A stretch of DNA of 17,529 nucleotides from Acetobacteraceae bacterium. Lineage in GTDB: Bacteria > Pseudomonadota > Alphaproteobacteria > Acetobacterales > Acetobacteraceae. The notes beneath the pieces are model-generated. The model was not told the DNA's origin and made no database searches. It worked only from the letters and a program-made list of their open reading frames with translations. The stretch lies in the NCBI GenBank assembly GCA_030039695.1, contig JASHVB010000556.1, positions 1 to 17,529 of the forward strand. Reading direction: 5' to 3'. This document shows positions 7,283-14,330 of this stretch, piece by piece; position 1 is the first letter of the stretch; each line of letters starts with the position of its first letter. Position numbers and translations under genes: made by a program.

Positions 7283-7858
7283 TCATTGCGCCTGATAGCG
7301 GAAACAGGTGGTCAGGTGATCGTTCACCATACCGGTGGCCTGCATGAAGGCATAGCAGATGGTCGAGCCGACAAATCCGAACCCGTCCCGACGAAGCTGC
7401 TTGCTCATCCGGTCGGACACCGGAGTGGTGGCGGGCACCTGGCTGGATTGTGTCCAGCGGTTTACGATCGGTTCGCCGTCCACGAAGGACCAGAGGTAGG
7501 CGTCCAGACTGCCATGAGCTTCGGCGGCACGCAGCGCGGCCTGCGCGTTCGTCCGTACCGACAATATCTTCTGCCGGTTTCGGATAATGCCTGAATTCAC
7601 AAGCAGCTTCTCCAGTGCCGCATCGCGCATGCGCGCCACGCGGGGGATGTCGAAGCCGTGGAACGCGTCGCGGTACGCGTCCCGCCGTGCCAGGATGGTG
7701 CGCCAGGACAGGCCGGCCTGCGCGCCTTCCAGTGTCAGCAACTCAAACAGTGCCGTGTCGTCATGATGCGGCACGCCCCACTCGGCATCGTGATAGGCGA
7801 GCATTACCGCATCGGCGGATTCAGCCCAGCTACAGCGAGTTGGAATGAGCTCGTTCAT
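7283..7858 (-). CDS. tag: DNA-3-methyladenine glycosylase I
   Basis: This 191-residue protein removes 3-methyladenine from alkylated DNA, the first step of base excision repair. The zinc-binding ('zinc snap') residues of Tag are all present: Cys9 in 'TRCSWA', His23 in 'AYHDAEWG', and His181 and Cys185 in 'VNDHLTTC'. The catalytic-pocket glutamate is Glu45 in 'LTLEGAQAGLSW'. The helix-hairpin-helix-like segment 'NSGIIRNRQKI' and 'GFGFVGSTICYAFMQATGMVNDH' are typical. I chose ATG 7858 because the conserved sequence starts there; an upstream TTG (7897) adds 13 unconserved residues. No good Shine-Dalgarno sequence is seen. It heads the minus-strand cluster, with the amidohydrolase only 11 bases behind it, an unexpected pairing of repair and metabolism. 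Confidence 0.96.
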   Translation of the reverse strand: MNELIPTRCSWAESADAVMLAYHDAEWGVPHHDDTALFELLTLEGAQAGLSWRTILARRDAYRDAFHGFDIPRVARMRDAALEKLLVNSGIIRNRQKILSVRTNAQAALRAAEAHGSLDAYLWSFVDGEPIVNRWTQSSQVPATTPVSDRMSKQLRRDGFGFVGSTICYAFMQATGMVNDHLTTCFRYQAQ

Positions 7859-7928
7859 CGGATACGGCGTTATAACTGCGGTTCCCGGCGCCGCCAAACC
7901 CGCCGCTTACCCGTCATTGTGCGCACAA

Positions 7929-8225
7929 TCAGGCAAACAGCGGACGCAGTACCAGTCCGCGCGCTTTGAATAGCATGTGGATGAGTCGGCAGGTCGTCGG
8001 CGCGTCGCGCCAAAGGCGGATCGCCAAGAGCATGGCACCTAAGCAGAACATGGCGACGCCCCAGGCGACGCCGTAGATCCACAAATGGGTCGAGGCAACC
8101 GCCACAGTGTCAAGGAGATGCAACAATCGCGTCGGGCAGCGCCGGCGGCGCTGTGACGCCACCAGCAGGCTCCGGAGCAGGATCTTTTCCTCGAGTGGCG
8201 CCGTGAGCCAATCCGAGAACCGCAA
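7929..8225 (-). CDS. Small membrane-protein-like ORF of unknown function (possibly a remnant)
   Basis: This minus-strand frame of up to 98 residues ends 70 bases before tag. It carries one clear hydrophobic stretch ('LWIYGVAWGVAMFCLGAMLL', about residues 49-68), preceded by an arginine cluster (QRRRR) and followed by a basic tail, which fits a single-pass inner-membrane protein. The only start is TTG 8225 without a ribosome binding site. The same frame stays open upstream to about 8290 with protein-like content ('EPVKLYYPWILPRLRFSDWL') but has no normal start codon before a stop. That suggests the 5' end of a broken gene rather than an intact small one. I do not recognise the family. Confidence 0.3.
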   Translation of the reverse strand: MRFSDWLTAPLEEKILLRSLLVASQRRRRCPTRLLHLLDTVAVASTHLWIYGVAWGVAMFCLGAMLLAIRLWRDAPTTCRLIHMLFKARGLVLRPLFA

Positions 8226-8425
8226 GCGGGGCAGGATCCATGGGTAATAGAGTTTTACCGGTTCGAAGTGCCTTTGCGTGCCGCCAGGGTAGGTGCGTTA
8301 CGCGGGGCACATACGGGCATCGACTCGCTATGTTGCGCACCCAGGCTTGTGACGGACATCGGTGTGCACTCCTGTTACGGGGTGCCGCCGGTCATGACGG
8401 TGTCTTAATTTTGCGTTCGCCGACG

Positions 8426-8641
8426 TCACGCCGAGCGGCCAGGACTCCAGCGCTAGCCGTTATAGTGGTCCGGCGCCCAGCCCGGGTGTCGCCGCGGCGG
8501 CGGTCCGGCGGGTACAACGACGCCGGCAGCGAGGCTGAAGACGCACAACACAAGCACGAGCTGTGATACGACCCGTCCGGTTATGGATTCGATCCCCTGC
8601 TTGCCGGTACCGAAAGCATTGCGCTGACATATGTCACGCAT
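8426..8641 (-). pseudogene. Possible small exported protein with WxPGxW-like tail, interrupted by an amber stop
   Basis: From ATG 8641 the frame encodes a basic N-terminus, a hydrophobic segment ('QLVLVLCVFSLAAGVVVPAG') and then a proline-rich tail ending 'HPGWAPDHYNG' before TAG at 8453-8455. After the TAG the same frame continues 'RWSPGRSA' to a TGA at 8426. The combined tail (PGW-x-P-x-HYNG-stop-RW-x-PG) resembles the YxWxxGH / WxxGxW repeats of small alphaproteobacterial exported proteins. A single change from TGG to TAG would explain the break. The start has no ribosome binding site and a palindrome sits where it should be, so the 5' end is uncertain. This is a pattern match by eye only. 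Confidence 0.33.
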
Positions 8642-8674
8642 GTTCTGACATTGCAGCAATGTGTTTCGTATACG
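8625..8674 (+). promoter_or_regulatory. Palindrome pair with a promoter-like element (candidate operator)
   Basis: TGACATATGTCA (8625-8636) is a perfect 12-bp palindrome. Twelve bases on, ACATTGC-A-GCAATGT (8648-8662) is a perfect 7+7 inverted repeat with a one-base centre. The second lies between a CTGACA (8645-8650; 5 of 6 to the -35 consensus) and a TATACG (8669-8674; 4 of 6 to the -10) 18 bases apart on the plus strand. Two dyads, one inside a promoter spacer, are what a repressor-controlled promoter would look like. The direction and the regulated product are uncertain; the candidate transcript would start near 8681 and meet the hairpin at 8725. Confidence 0.35.
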
Positions 8675-8724
8675 CGTCGGTTAGTATGGGTCACAATCCG
8701 GAGAGTATCAGCGGGGACGTAGAG

Positions 8725-8752
8725 AAGGCCCCGGCGTTGCCACCGGGGCCTT
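8725..8752. terminator. GC-rich 10-bp hairpin, possible bidirectional terminator
   Basis: AAGGCCCCGG (8725-8734) and CCGGGGCCTT (8743-8752) form a perfect 10-bp stem with an 8-base loop. Neither side is followed by a real T-tract (CTTCTCT on the minus strand, CTTCGCATT on the plus strand), so it is not a textbook intrinsic terminator. It lies 39 bases downstream of the stop of the minus-strand small ORF and downstream of the plus-strand promoter-like element. It could therefore end transcripts from both sides. Confidence 0.6.
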
Positions 8753-8791
8753 CGCATTGGTCTGTGACGATCCGTCGCCGGACCGGACGAA

Positions 8792-8857
8792 CTACGCCGT
8801 CGCGCTTGCGCCGGCGATCCAGGTCAGGGCGATAGAAGCCACGGAGCAATGAGACAC
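8792..8857 (-). CDS. Small hydrophobic ORF (21 codons) with a maximal Shine-Dalgarno sequence
   Basis: On the minus strand GAAAGGAGGTGATCC (8860-8874) is followed by A and then GTG at 8857-8855. The 15 bases are fully complementary to the conserved 3' end of bacterial 16S rRNA, and AGGAGG ends 7 bases before the GTG. The GTG opens a 21-residue frame ending at TAG 8792-8794. The peptide starts M-S-H-C and has a hydrophobic core SVASIALTWIAGASATA that resembles a signal peptide ending in an A-x-A site with nothing after it. An in-frame ATG at 8875 would give 27 residues (MKGGDP first) but would read through the ribosome binding site, so I prefer the GTG. A strong hairpin follows 39 bases downstream. 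recG diverges from it. Function unknown; possibilities are a small membrane peptide or a leader peptide. Confidence 0.5.
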   Translation of the reverse strand: MSHCSVASIALTWIAGASATA

Positions 8858-8994
8858 TGGATCACCTCCTTTCATGTTGTTGCCACAATATCGCCAGTGT
8901 GGGCCACGGCGTGCCAGAACGCAAGTACAGCCGTCCGAATGTGCGGCGTTTGACCCCTCCCGCCCGCGTGATGGACAACGTGCGGCATCGCGCC

Positions 8995-11070
8995 ATGCAA
9001 CCCGACTCGCTCGCTCCGCTGTTTGCACCGCTGACCACGCTGCTGGGCGTCGGCCCGACTGTTGCTGCGCTGATCGCCAAGGTCGCCGGGGGCGAGCGCA
9101 TCATCGACCTCTTATTCCACCTGCCTGAGTCCTATGTCGACCGGCGACCGCGCCCCACCATCGCCGCCGCCCGTCCCGGTGCGATTGCGACACTGGAAGT
9201 GGAGGTGGTGCGCTTCGACGAGCCGGCGAATCCGCGTCAGCCCTGGCGCATTGTGGTGAAGGACGCGACCGGCTTCGCCGAGCTAGTGTTTTTTCGGTTC
9301 ACCCGTGCGCGCGAGATGCCGACCGGCATGAAGCTGCTGGTGTCCGGCAAGCTCGAATCGTTCAACGGCCGCATCACAATGCCGCACCCGGACTACGTCC
9401 TGCCGAACACGCAGGCCGACCGGCTGCCAGCGATCGAGCCGGTCTGGCCAATGACCGCCGGCCTTTGGCCGCGCCAGGTCACACGGGCGATGACGCAGGC
9501 GCTGACCCGCATCCCGAACTTCCCTGAATGGCACGACGCCGCGCTGCTGCGGCGCGAGAAATGGCCTGGCTTCGCGGAGGCATTGCGCGCGGTCCAGAGC
9601 CCAGCAGACATGCCCAGGAGTGGAGAGCCGGATTTGGACGCGCCGCCCCGCACCCGGCTGGCCTATGACGAGTTGCTCGCGGGCCAAGTGGCGCTGGGTG
9701 TGGTCCGCGGCCGCGTGCGCCGGCGTGCTGGACGCGCCCTGGCCGGCGACGGATCCCTGCGGGCGCGCGCGCTGCAACGCTTCGGCATTGTGCCCACGCG
9801 TTCGCAGGTTCAGGCGTTGGCGGAGATAGACGCCGACCTTGGCTCGCCGCGACGCATGCTGCGGCTGCTGCAGGGCGATGTCGGCTCCGGCAAGACACTG
9901 GTCGCACTGCTGGCGATGCTGCGCGCGGTGGAGGCCGACGCGCAGGCGGCGCTAATGGCGCCAACCGAGGTGCTGGCGCGGCAGCACCATCGCACGATTT
10001 CGCGCCTGTCGCCCGCGCCCGTAGCGCTGCTGACCGGGTCCGTGAAAGGCCGCGCGCGCTCGAAGCTGCTGCGCGAGCTGGCTGACGGGTCCGTCAAGAT
10101 GGTTGTCGGCACGCATGCCTTGTTTCAGGAGAACGTCGTCTACCGCGACCTCGCAGTTGCGGTGATCGACGAGCAACACCGCTTCGGCGTGGATCAGCGG
10201 CTGCTGATGGGCGGCAAGGGCGAAATGACCGACGTACTGGTGATGACCGCCACGCCCATTCCGCGCACTCTGCTGCTGACTCAGTGGGGCGAGATGGACA
10301 TTTCCCGCCTAACAGAGAAGCCAGCCGGGCGAGTGCCGATCCGGACAACGCTGCACTCACTGGCGACACTGCCGGTCGTGCTGGACGGCATCGCGCGACA
10401 GATCGAACGCGGCGCGCAGGTCTATTGGGTGTGCCCGCTGGTGGCGGATAGCGAGGCACTCGACCTGGCCGCGGCGGAGGAGCGGTTCGCTGCGCTGGCA
10501 GCTCGGTTCGGCGCAGCGGTGGGGCTGGTGCATGGACGGCAGAGCAACGAACTGCGCGAGCAGGCGCTAGCGGATTTCGCGGCGGGGCGGACGCGCGTGC
10601 TGGTGGCAACGACGGTAGTGGAGGTCGGGGTCGACGTGCCGCTAGCCTCAGTTATGGTGATAGAACACGCGGAGCGCTTCGGGCTCGCCCAGTTGCACCA
10701 GTTGCGCGGTCGGGTGGGACGCGGTGCAACAGCGTCATTCTGCCTATTACTGCATGAGGATCACGTGAACGAGACGGGGCGGCGGCGGCTTATCTTGTTG
10801 CGCGATACAGAGGACGGGTTCCTGATCGCAGACGAGGATTTCCGGCTGCGCGGCGGCGGCGACGTGCTGGGGACGCGGCAGGCGGGCGCTCCGGGGTTTC
10901 GGTTAGCTGATCCGGTGGCACATGAGGGACTGCTGCATATGGCGAGCCGCGATGCGACGGTGCTGCTGGCGCGGGATCCGGAACTAACGAGCGAGCGCGG
11001 GATGGCGGTGCGATGGCTGCTGCGGGTGTTCCAGCAGATCGAGGCTATGCGGACGCTGGCGGCAGGATGA
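8995..11070 (+). CDS. recG: ATP-dependent DNA helicase RecG
   Basis: RecG rewinds and remodels stalled replication forks and Holliday junctions. From ATG 8995 the protein has 691 residues, the usual length. The N-terminal wedge/OB region (about 1-200) contains 'LLGVGPTVAALIAKV' and 'DLLFHLPESYVDRR'. The helicase motifs follow: motif I 'GDVGSGKT' (294-301), Ia 'MAPTEVLARQH', II 'DEQH' (392-395), III 'TATPIPRT' (418-425), then 'VATTVVEVGVDVP' and motif VI 'HQLRGRVGRG'. The C-terminal 'RDTEDGFLIADEDFRLRGGGDVLGTRQAG' is a RecG hallmark. ATG 8971 would add 8 residues; neither start has a Shine-Dalgarno sequence, and I chose 8995 because the conserved part begins there. It may be cotranscribed with the downstream dsbD-like gene (91 bases). 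Confidence 0.95.
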   Translation: MQPDSLAPLFAPLTTLLGVGPTVAALIAKVAGGERIIDLLFHLPESYVDRRPRPTIAAARPGAIATLEVEVVRFDEPANPRQPWRIVVKDATGFAELVFFRFTRAREMPTGMKLLVSGKLESFNGRITMPHPDYVLPNTQADRLPAIEPVWPMTAGLWPRQVTRAMTQALTRIPNFPEWHDAALLRREKWPGFAEALRAVQSPADMPRSGEPDLDAPPRTRLAYDELLAGQVALGVVRGRVRRRAGRALAGDGSLRARALQRFGIVPTRSQVQALAEIDADLGSPRRMLRLLQGDVGSGKTLVALLAMLRAVEADAQAALMAPTEVLARQHHRTISRLSPAPVALLTGSVKGRARSKLLRELADGSVKMVVGTHALFQENVVYRDLAVAVIDEQHRFGVDQRLLMGGKGEMTDVLVMTATPIPRTLLLTQWGEMDISRLTEKPAGRVPIRTTLHSLATLPVVLDGIARQIERGAQVYWVCPLVADSEALDLAAAEERFAALAARFGAAVGLVHGRQSNELREQALADFAAGRTRVLVATTVVEVGVDVPLASVMVIEHAERFGLAQLHQLRGRVGRGATASFCLLLHEDHVNETGRRRLILLRDTEDGFLIADEDFRLRGGGDVLGTRQAGAPGFRLADPVAHEGLLHMASRDATVLLARDPELTSERGMAVRWLLRVFQQIEAMRTLAAG

Positions 11071-11161
11071 ACCAGGCCACCCATTGACGTCATCACGCCC
11101 TGGCCGTTTCGTCGCCCCTGCCCCATATGCCTCCCGCCCATGTGAGACCCATGTCGCCACA

Positions 11162-13195
11162 ATGCCCCGTTTCCTGTTGACTCTGCTGCTCGGGATCCTC
11201 GCCGCCACCCCATCCGGCGCGATGGAAAGCGCCGCTGTGGCCAGCCGCCATGACGCGGTAACTCTGGTCTCGGCGACAGATGCCGTATCCCCTGGCCAGC
11301 CGTTCCGTATCGGCCTCTATTTTCAATTGCAGCCGGGCTGGCACACCTACTGGAAGAATCCGGGTGATGCGGGCCAGCCGCCGAACCTGACGCTCAGCCT
11401 GTCACCAGGCGTTACCGCCGGCCCGATTGCCTGGCCGACGCCGCAGCGCATCTCCGAGGGGCCGGTGATGACCTATGCCTACACCGGCAACGTGCTGCTG
11501 CCGGTGACGATAACGCCGCCCGCAACGAACGGGCCGCTGACCATCCAAGCCCACGCAACTTGGCTGGTCTGCAGGCAGATTTGCGTGCCGGAGCAAGGCG
11601 AATTCCGCCTTGATCTGCCATTCGGCACCGTCACCCCCTCGCCCCAGGCACCACTGTTCGCCGCACATGACCGCGCCATGCCACGTTCCTCGCCATGGAC
11701 CACGCGCGTCGCGCCGGACGGGACTTTGTCCGTCCAGGGACCGGAACTCAGTCCGGCCACCGTCGCGGCGGCCTGGTTCATGCCGCAACGCTCGGGCGAG
11801 ATTCAGGACGACGCACCGCAACGCCTGTCCGTGCGCGACGGCGGCTTCACCCTGGCGTTGGACCTGGCCAAGGGCTTCAAGGCGACGAGCGCCCTCCCTG
11901 GCATCATCAGCGTCCGCGACCGCGCCGGCTTGCAAACCAACGCCGCGATCAACGCCGCGCCCGGACCGCTCACCGTGTCCGGCATGCCGCCGCTGGAGCA
12001 AGTCCTGGTATTCGCGTTTCTCAGCGGGCTGATCCTGAACCTGATGCCCTGCGTCTTCCCCGTGCTGGCGATGAAGGCGGTGGCCCTGGCCAAAGGCGCC
12101 GCACGCGGCCGCGTCCACGCCCACGCGCTCTCCTACAGCCTCGGCGTGCTGGGCGCCTTCGCAGCGCTGGGTGGCGCGTTGCTGGCCGCACGCTCGGCAG
12201 GTGCGGCGGCAGGCTGGGGATTCCAGTTCGCCTCGCCGGCCTTCGTCGCCGCGATGGCGTGGCTGCTGTTTGCGGTCGGGCTGAACTTGTCGGGCGTATT
12301 TCAGGTTGGCTCGGCGCTGGCCGGTGCCGGCAGCGGCCTCGCCTCGCGTGAGGGCCACGCCGGCAGCTTTTTCACCGGCCTGCTCGCCGTGCTCGTGGCA
12401 ACGCCCTGCACCGCACCGTTCATGGGCGTGGCGGTCGCCGCTGGCCTCGCCGCGCCGCCAGCGGTGACGATGCTGGTGTTCCTGGTGATGGGCCTCGGGC
12501 TGGCCACGCCTTATGTCGTGCTTGCAGCCGTGCCGGGGCTGGCGCGGATCGCGCCGAAGCCCGGCCGCTGGATGGACGTTCTGAAGCAGGCTCTGGCCTT
12601 TCCGATGTACGGCGCCGCCGCGTGGCTGCTGTGGGTGGTCAGCCAGGAGGCCGGCTCCGAAGGCGTGCTTGGTACCGCTGCGGGCTTCGTATTGCTCGGC
12701 TTCGCAGGCTGGGTGATCGGCATCAGCCAGCACGCACCGGCACGCAACCGCCGCTTCGGTCAGTCGGTCGCAGCCGCGGCGCTGTTGACAGCACTGGCGG
12801 TGCTAAGCGGTATCGCGGTGGCGCCGGGAACGCGTGCGGTGGCGAATGCCACCGAGAACGCCCAGGCGTTCACGCCGGCGCGGCTGGCTGCGCTGCGCCG
12901 CGAGGGCCGCCCGGTGTTCGTGAATATGACCGCCGCGTGGTGCGTCACGTGCCTGCTGAATGAGCGTGTGGCGATTGCCACAACCGCTGTGCAGCAGGCG
13001 TTCGCTGCCCATCAGGTTGCGTATCTGAAAGGCGACTGGACCCAGCAGGACCCGGCGATTTCGGAGTATCTGCGCTCCAACGGTCGCGATGGCGTGCCGC
13101 TCTATGTCTATTACCCACCGCACGATGGAAAGCCGCAGGTGCTGCCGCAGATTCTGACCGAGAACGCGGTGCTGGCGGAGGTTGACAAGGGATAG
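11162..13195 (+). CDS. ScsB/DsbD-type thiol:disulfide interchange protein (cytochrome c biogenesis transmembrane family)
   Basis: This 677-residue inner-membrane protein passes electrons from cytoplasmic thioredoxin to periplasmic thiol partners. It starts with a signal peptide (about 1-20, 'RFLLTLLLGILAATPSGA'). The periplasmic N-terminal domain (about 25-270) carries a redox pair in 'WLVCRQICVPE' (Cys137, Cys141). The membrane domain (about 278-555, roughly eight helices) has the paired cysteines Cys297 in 'LMPCVFPVLAMK' and Cys416 in 'VATPCTAPFMG'. The C-terminal thioredoxin-like domain has 'AAWCVTC' (Cys594, Cys597). All six cysteines are present. The large N-terminal domain and total length fit the ScsB (suppressor of copper sensitivity) branch better than E. 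coli DsbD (about 565). ATG 11162 is chosen because the signal peptide starts there; the ribosome binding site is weak. Upstream is recG; no scs partner genes are seen. Confidence 0.93.
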   Translation: MPRFLLTLLLGILAATPSGAMESAAVASRHDAVTLVSATDAVSPGQPFRIGLYFQLQPGWHTYWKNPGDAGQPPNLTLSLSPGVTAGPIAWPTPQRISEGPVMTYAYTGNVLLPVTITPPATNGPLTIQAHATWLVCRQICVPEQGEFRLDLPFGTVTPSPQAPLFAAHDRAMPRSSPWTTRVAPDGTLSVQGPELSPATVAAAWFMPQRSGEIQDDAPQRLSVRDGGFTLALDLAKGFKATSALPGIISVRDRAGLQTNAAINAAPGPLTVSGMPPLEQVLVFAFLSGLILNLMPCVFPVLAMKAVALAKGAARGRVHAHALSYSLGVLGAFAALGGALLAARSAGAAAGWGFQFASPAFVAAMAWLLFAVGLNLSGVFQVGSALAGAGSGLASREGHAGSFFTGLLAVLVATPCTAPFMGVAVAAGLAAPPAVTMLVFLVMGLGLATPYVVLAAVPGLARIAPKPGRWMDVLKQALAFPMYGAAAWLLWVVSQEAGSEGVLGTAAGFVLLGFAGWVIGISQHAPARNRRFGQSVAAAALLTALAVLSGIAVAPGTRAVANATENAQAFTPARLAALRREGRPVFVNMTAAWCVTCLLNERVAIATTAVQQAFAAHQVAYLKGDWTQQDPAISEYLRSNGRDGVPLYVYYPPHDGKPQVLPQILTENAVLAEVDKG

Positions 13196-13391
13196 TGGAA
13201 TCGTCGTCCGCACTGCGCACGGGTTTGAGCCGCGAACCGGTTCAACGCGAGGGGCGCGACGCCGAGGTTGAGGCTGCCGCAACAGGCATTTTTGCTGCAC
13301 GCAGCATCCTCACCCGCGTCGCTCCGCTTAGCGAGCTCTGCCGCACAGCGGGAAAACTGCACCATACGCTACATCCACAAGGGGGAAACAC
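13196..13391. other. Intergenic region before the epimerase gene
   Basis: About 195 bases with no convincing gene. It contains the palindrome GAACCGGTTC (13233-13242) and ends in the AAGGGGGAAA ribosome binding site of the next gene. A GTG overlapping the dsbD-type stop opens a plus-strand frame through the gap, but its sequence has no recognisable features and it runs out of frame over the epimerase start. A promoter for the epimerase is expected here but not identified. Confidence 0.4.
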
Positions 13392-14330
13392 ATGTCCATC
13401 TTCGTCATTGGCGGCACCGGCTTCATCGGCACCCGCGTGATTCCGCTTCTGGTTGCGCGCGACGAACGCGTGCTGTGCATGGACATTAACCCGCACACTG
13501 CCGACTTCAGCGCGCTCGGCGACAGGGTGACGCTGGTTCGTGGCGACGTCACACAATTCGATGACGTAATCTCTCGCATGCGCGCGTCGGGAGCCGACCG
13601 CGTCATCAATCTCTCCTACAATCTCGGTGCGGAACTCGCGCCACATCTCGCCACCAAGCTCAACATCATCGGTATGGACAACGTCTTCGAAGCCGCGCGC
13701 GTCCTCGGCATCAAGCACACGGTTTATGCCAGCTCGCTTGCGGTGAGCGGCCAGCAGTCGCATTTCGGCGATCGTGCGGCGACCGAGGACGACTACCGCT
13801 ACGCCACCGCACAGTACGGCGTGCACAAGAGCTTCAACGAGTTCCAGGCGCAGGACTACGTCGCCAAGCACGGCATGGTAATCACCGGCATCCGCCCGGC
13901 GAACGTGACGGGGCCCGACAAGGTACGCGGCTCAGTTGACCACGTGAACCTTATCACGCAACCGGCACGTGACAAGCCGATTACCTTTCCGTTCGCCGAC
14001 GCGATGCGATGCCCGATCCACGTTGATGACATCGCCGAGGTGTTCGTGCGCGTGCTGCTGTCCGACAAGCCAAAGCACCAGATCTACAATTCCGGCGGCC
14101 ACGCCATTAGCCTCGGCGACATCGCGAAGATGGTGCTCGAGTTCCTACCCCGCGCGCAAATCAGTTTCGACAAGCCGACCGGCGGAAAGGCTGCATCAGG
14201 CAATTACCTGATCGACAACACGCGGCTGGTGTCGGAGTTTGGCGTGCAGTACCGCCCGTATCGCGAGCGCGTGCGGCAGATCATTAACGAAGTACGCGCG
14301 CAAGAAGGGCTACCGCTAGTGGCGGGGTAG
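13392..14330 (+). CDS. NAD(P)-dependent epimerase/dehydratase (extended short-chain dehydrogenase)
   Basis: This 312-residue cytoplasmic oxidoreductase belongs to the sugar-nucleotide epimerase-like extended SDR family. The Rossmann nucleotide-binding motif is at the N-terminus ('FVIGGTGFIGTRV', Gly7-Gly13 as GGTGFIG), with an acidic residue after beta-2 ('CMDIN', Asp31), which usually means NAD rather than NADP preference. The catalytic triad is Ser114/Ser115 ('VYASSLAVSG'), Tyr142 and Lys146 ('YGVHK'). The substrate-side motifs 'GIRPANVTGP' and 'CPIHVDDIAEVFVRVL' are typical. The start has a clear AAGGGGGA ribosome binding site. It stands alone, about 195 bases behind the dsbD-type gene, so the substrate (UDP-sugar or another) cannot be inferred from context. 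Confidence 0.92.
   Translation: MSIFVIGGTGFIGTRVIPLLVARDERVLCMDINPHTADFSALGDRVTLVRGDVTQFDDVISRMRASGADRVINLSYNLGAELAPHLATKLNIIGMDNVFEAARVLGIKHTVYASSLAVSGQQSHFGDRAATEDDYRYATAQYGVHKSFNEFQAQDYVAKHGMVITGIRPANVTGPDKVRGSVDHVNLITQPARDKPITFPFADAMRCPIHVDDIAEVFVRVLLSDKPKHQIYNSGGHAISLGDIAKMVLEFLPRAQISFDKPTGGKAASGNYLIDNTRLVSEFGVQYRPYRERVRQIINEVRAQEGLPLVAG

Noticed and set aside
8858..8874. CTGGATCACCTCCTTTC on the plus strand looks like the 3' end of a 16S rRNA gene
   Set aside because: The match stops at 17 bases; the sequence upstream is not 16S and no rRNA operon follows. It is better read as the complement of a long Shine-Dalgarno sequence on the minus strand.
8900..8930. Sigma-54-like TGGCACG on the minus strand upstream of the small ORF
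   Set aside because: The -24 half is exact but the -12 element (TTGC) is absent at the required spacing.
11402..12733. 443-codon open frame antisense to the dsbD-type gene
   Set aside because: Arg/Gly/His/Gln-rich composition without any domain; long antisense frames are usual in GC-rich genes, and the plus-strand frame has full family motifs.
13195..13440. GTG-started frame overlapping the stop of the dsbD-type gene
   Set aside because: No ribosome binding site, no family features, and it runs out of frame over the start of the epimerase.
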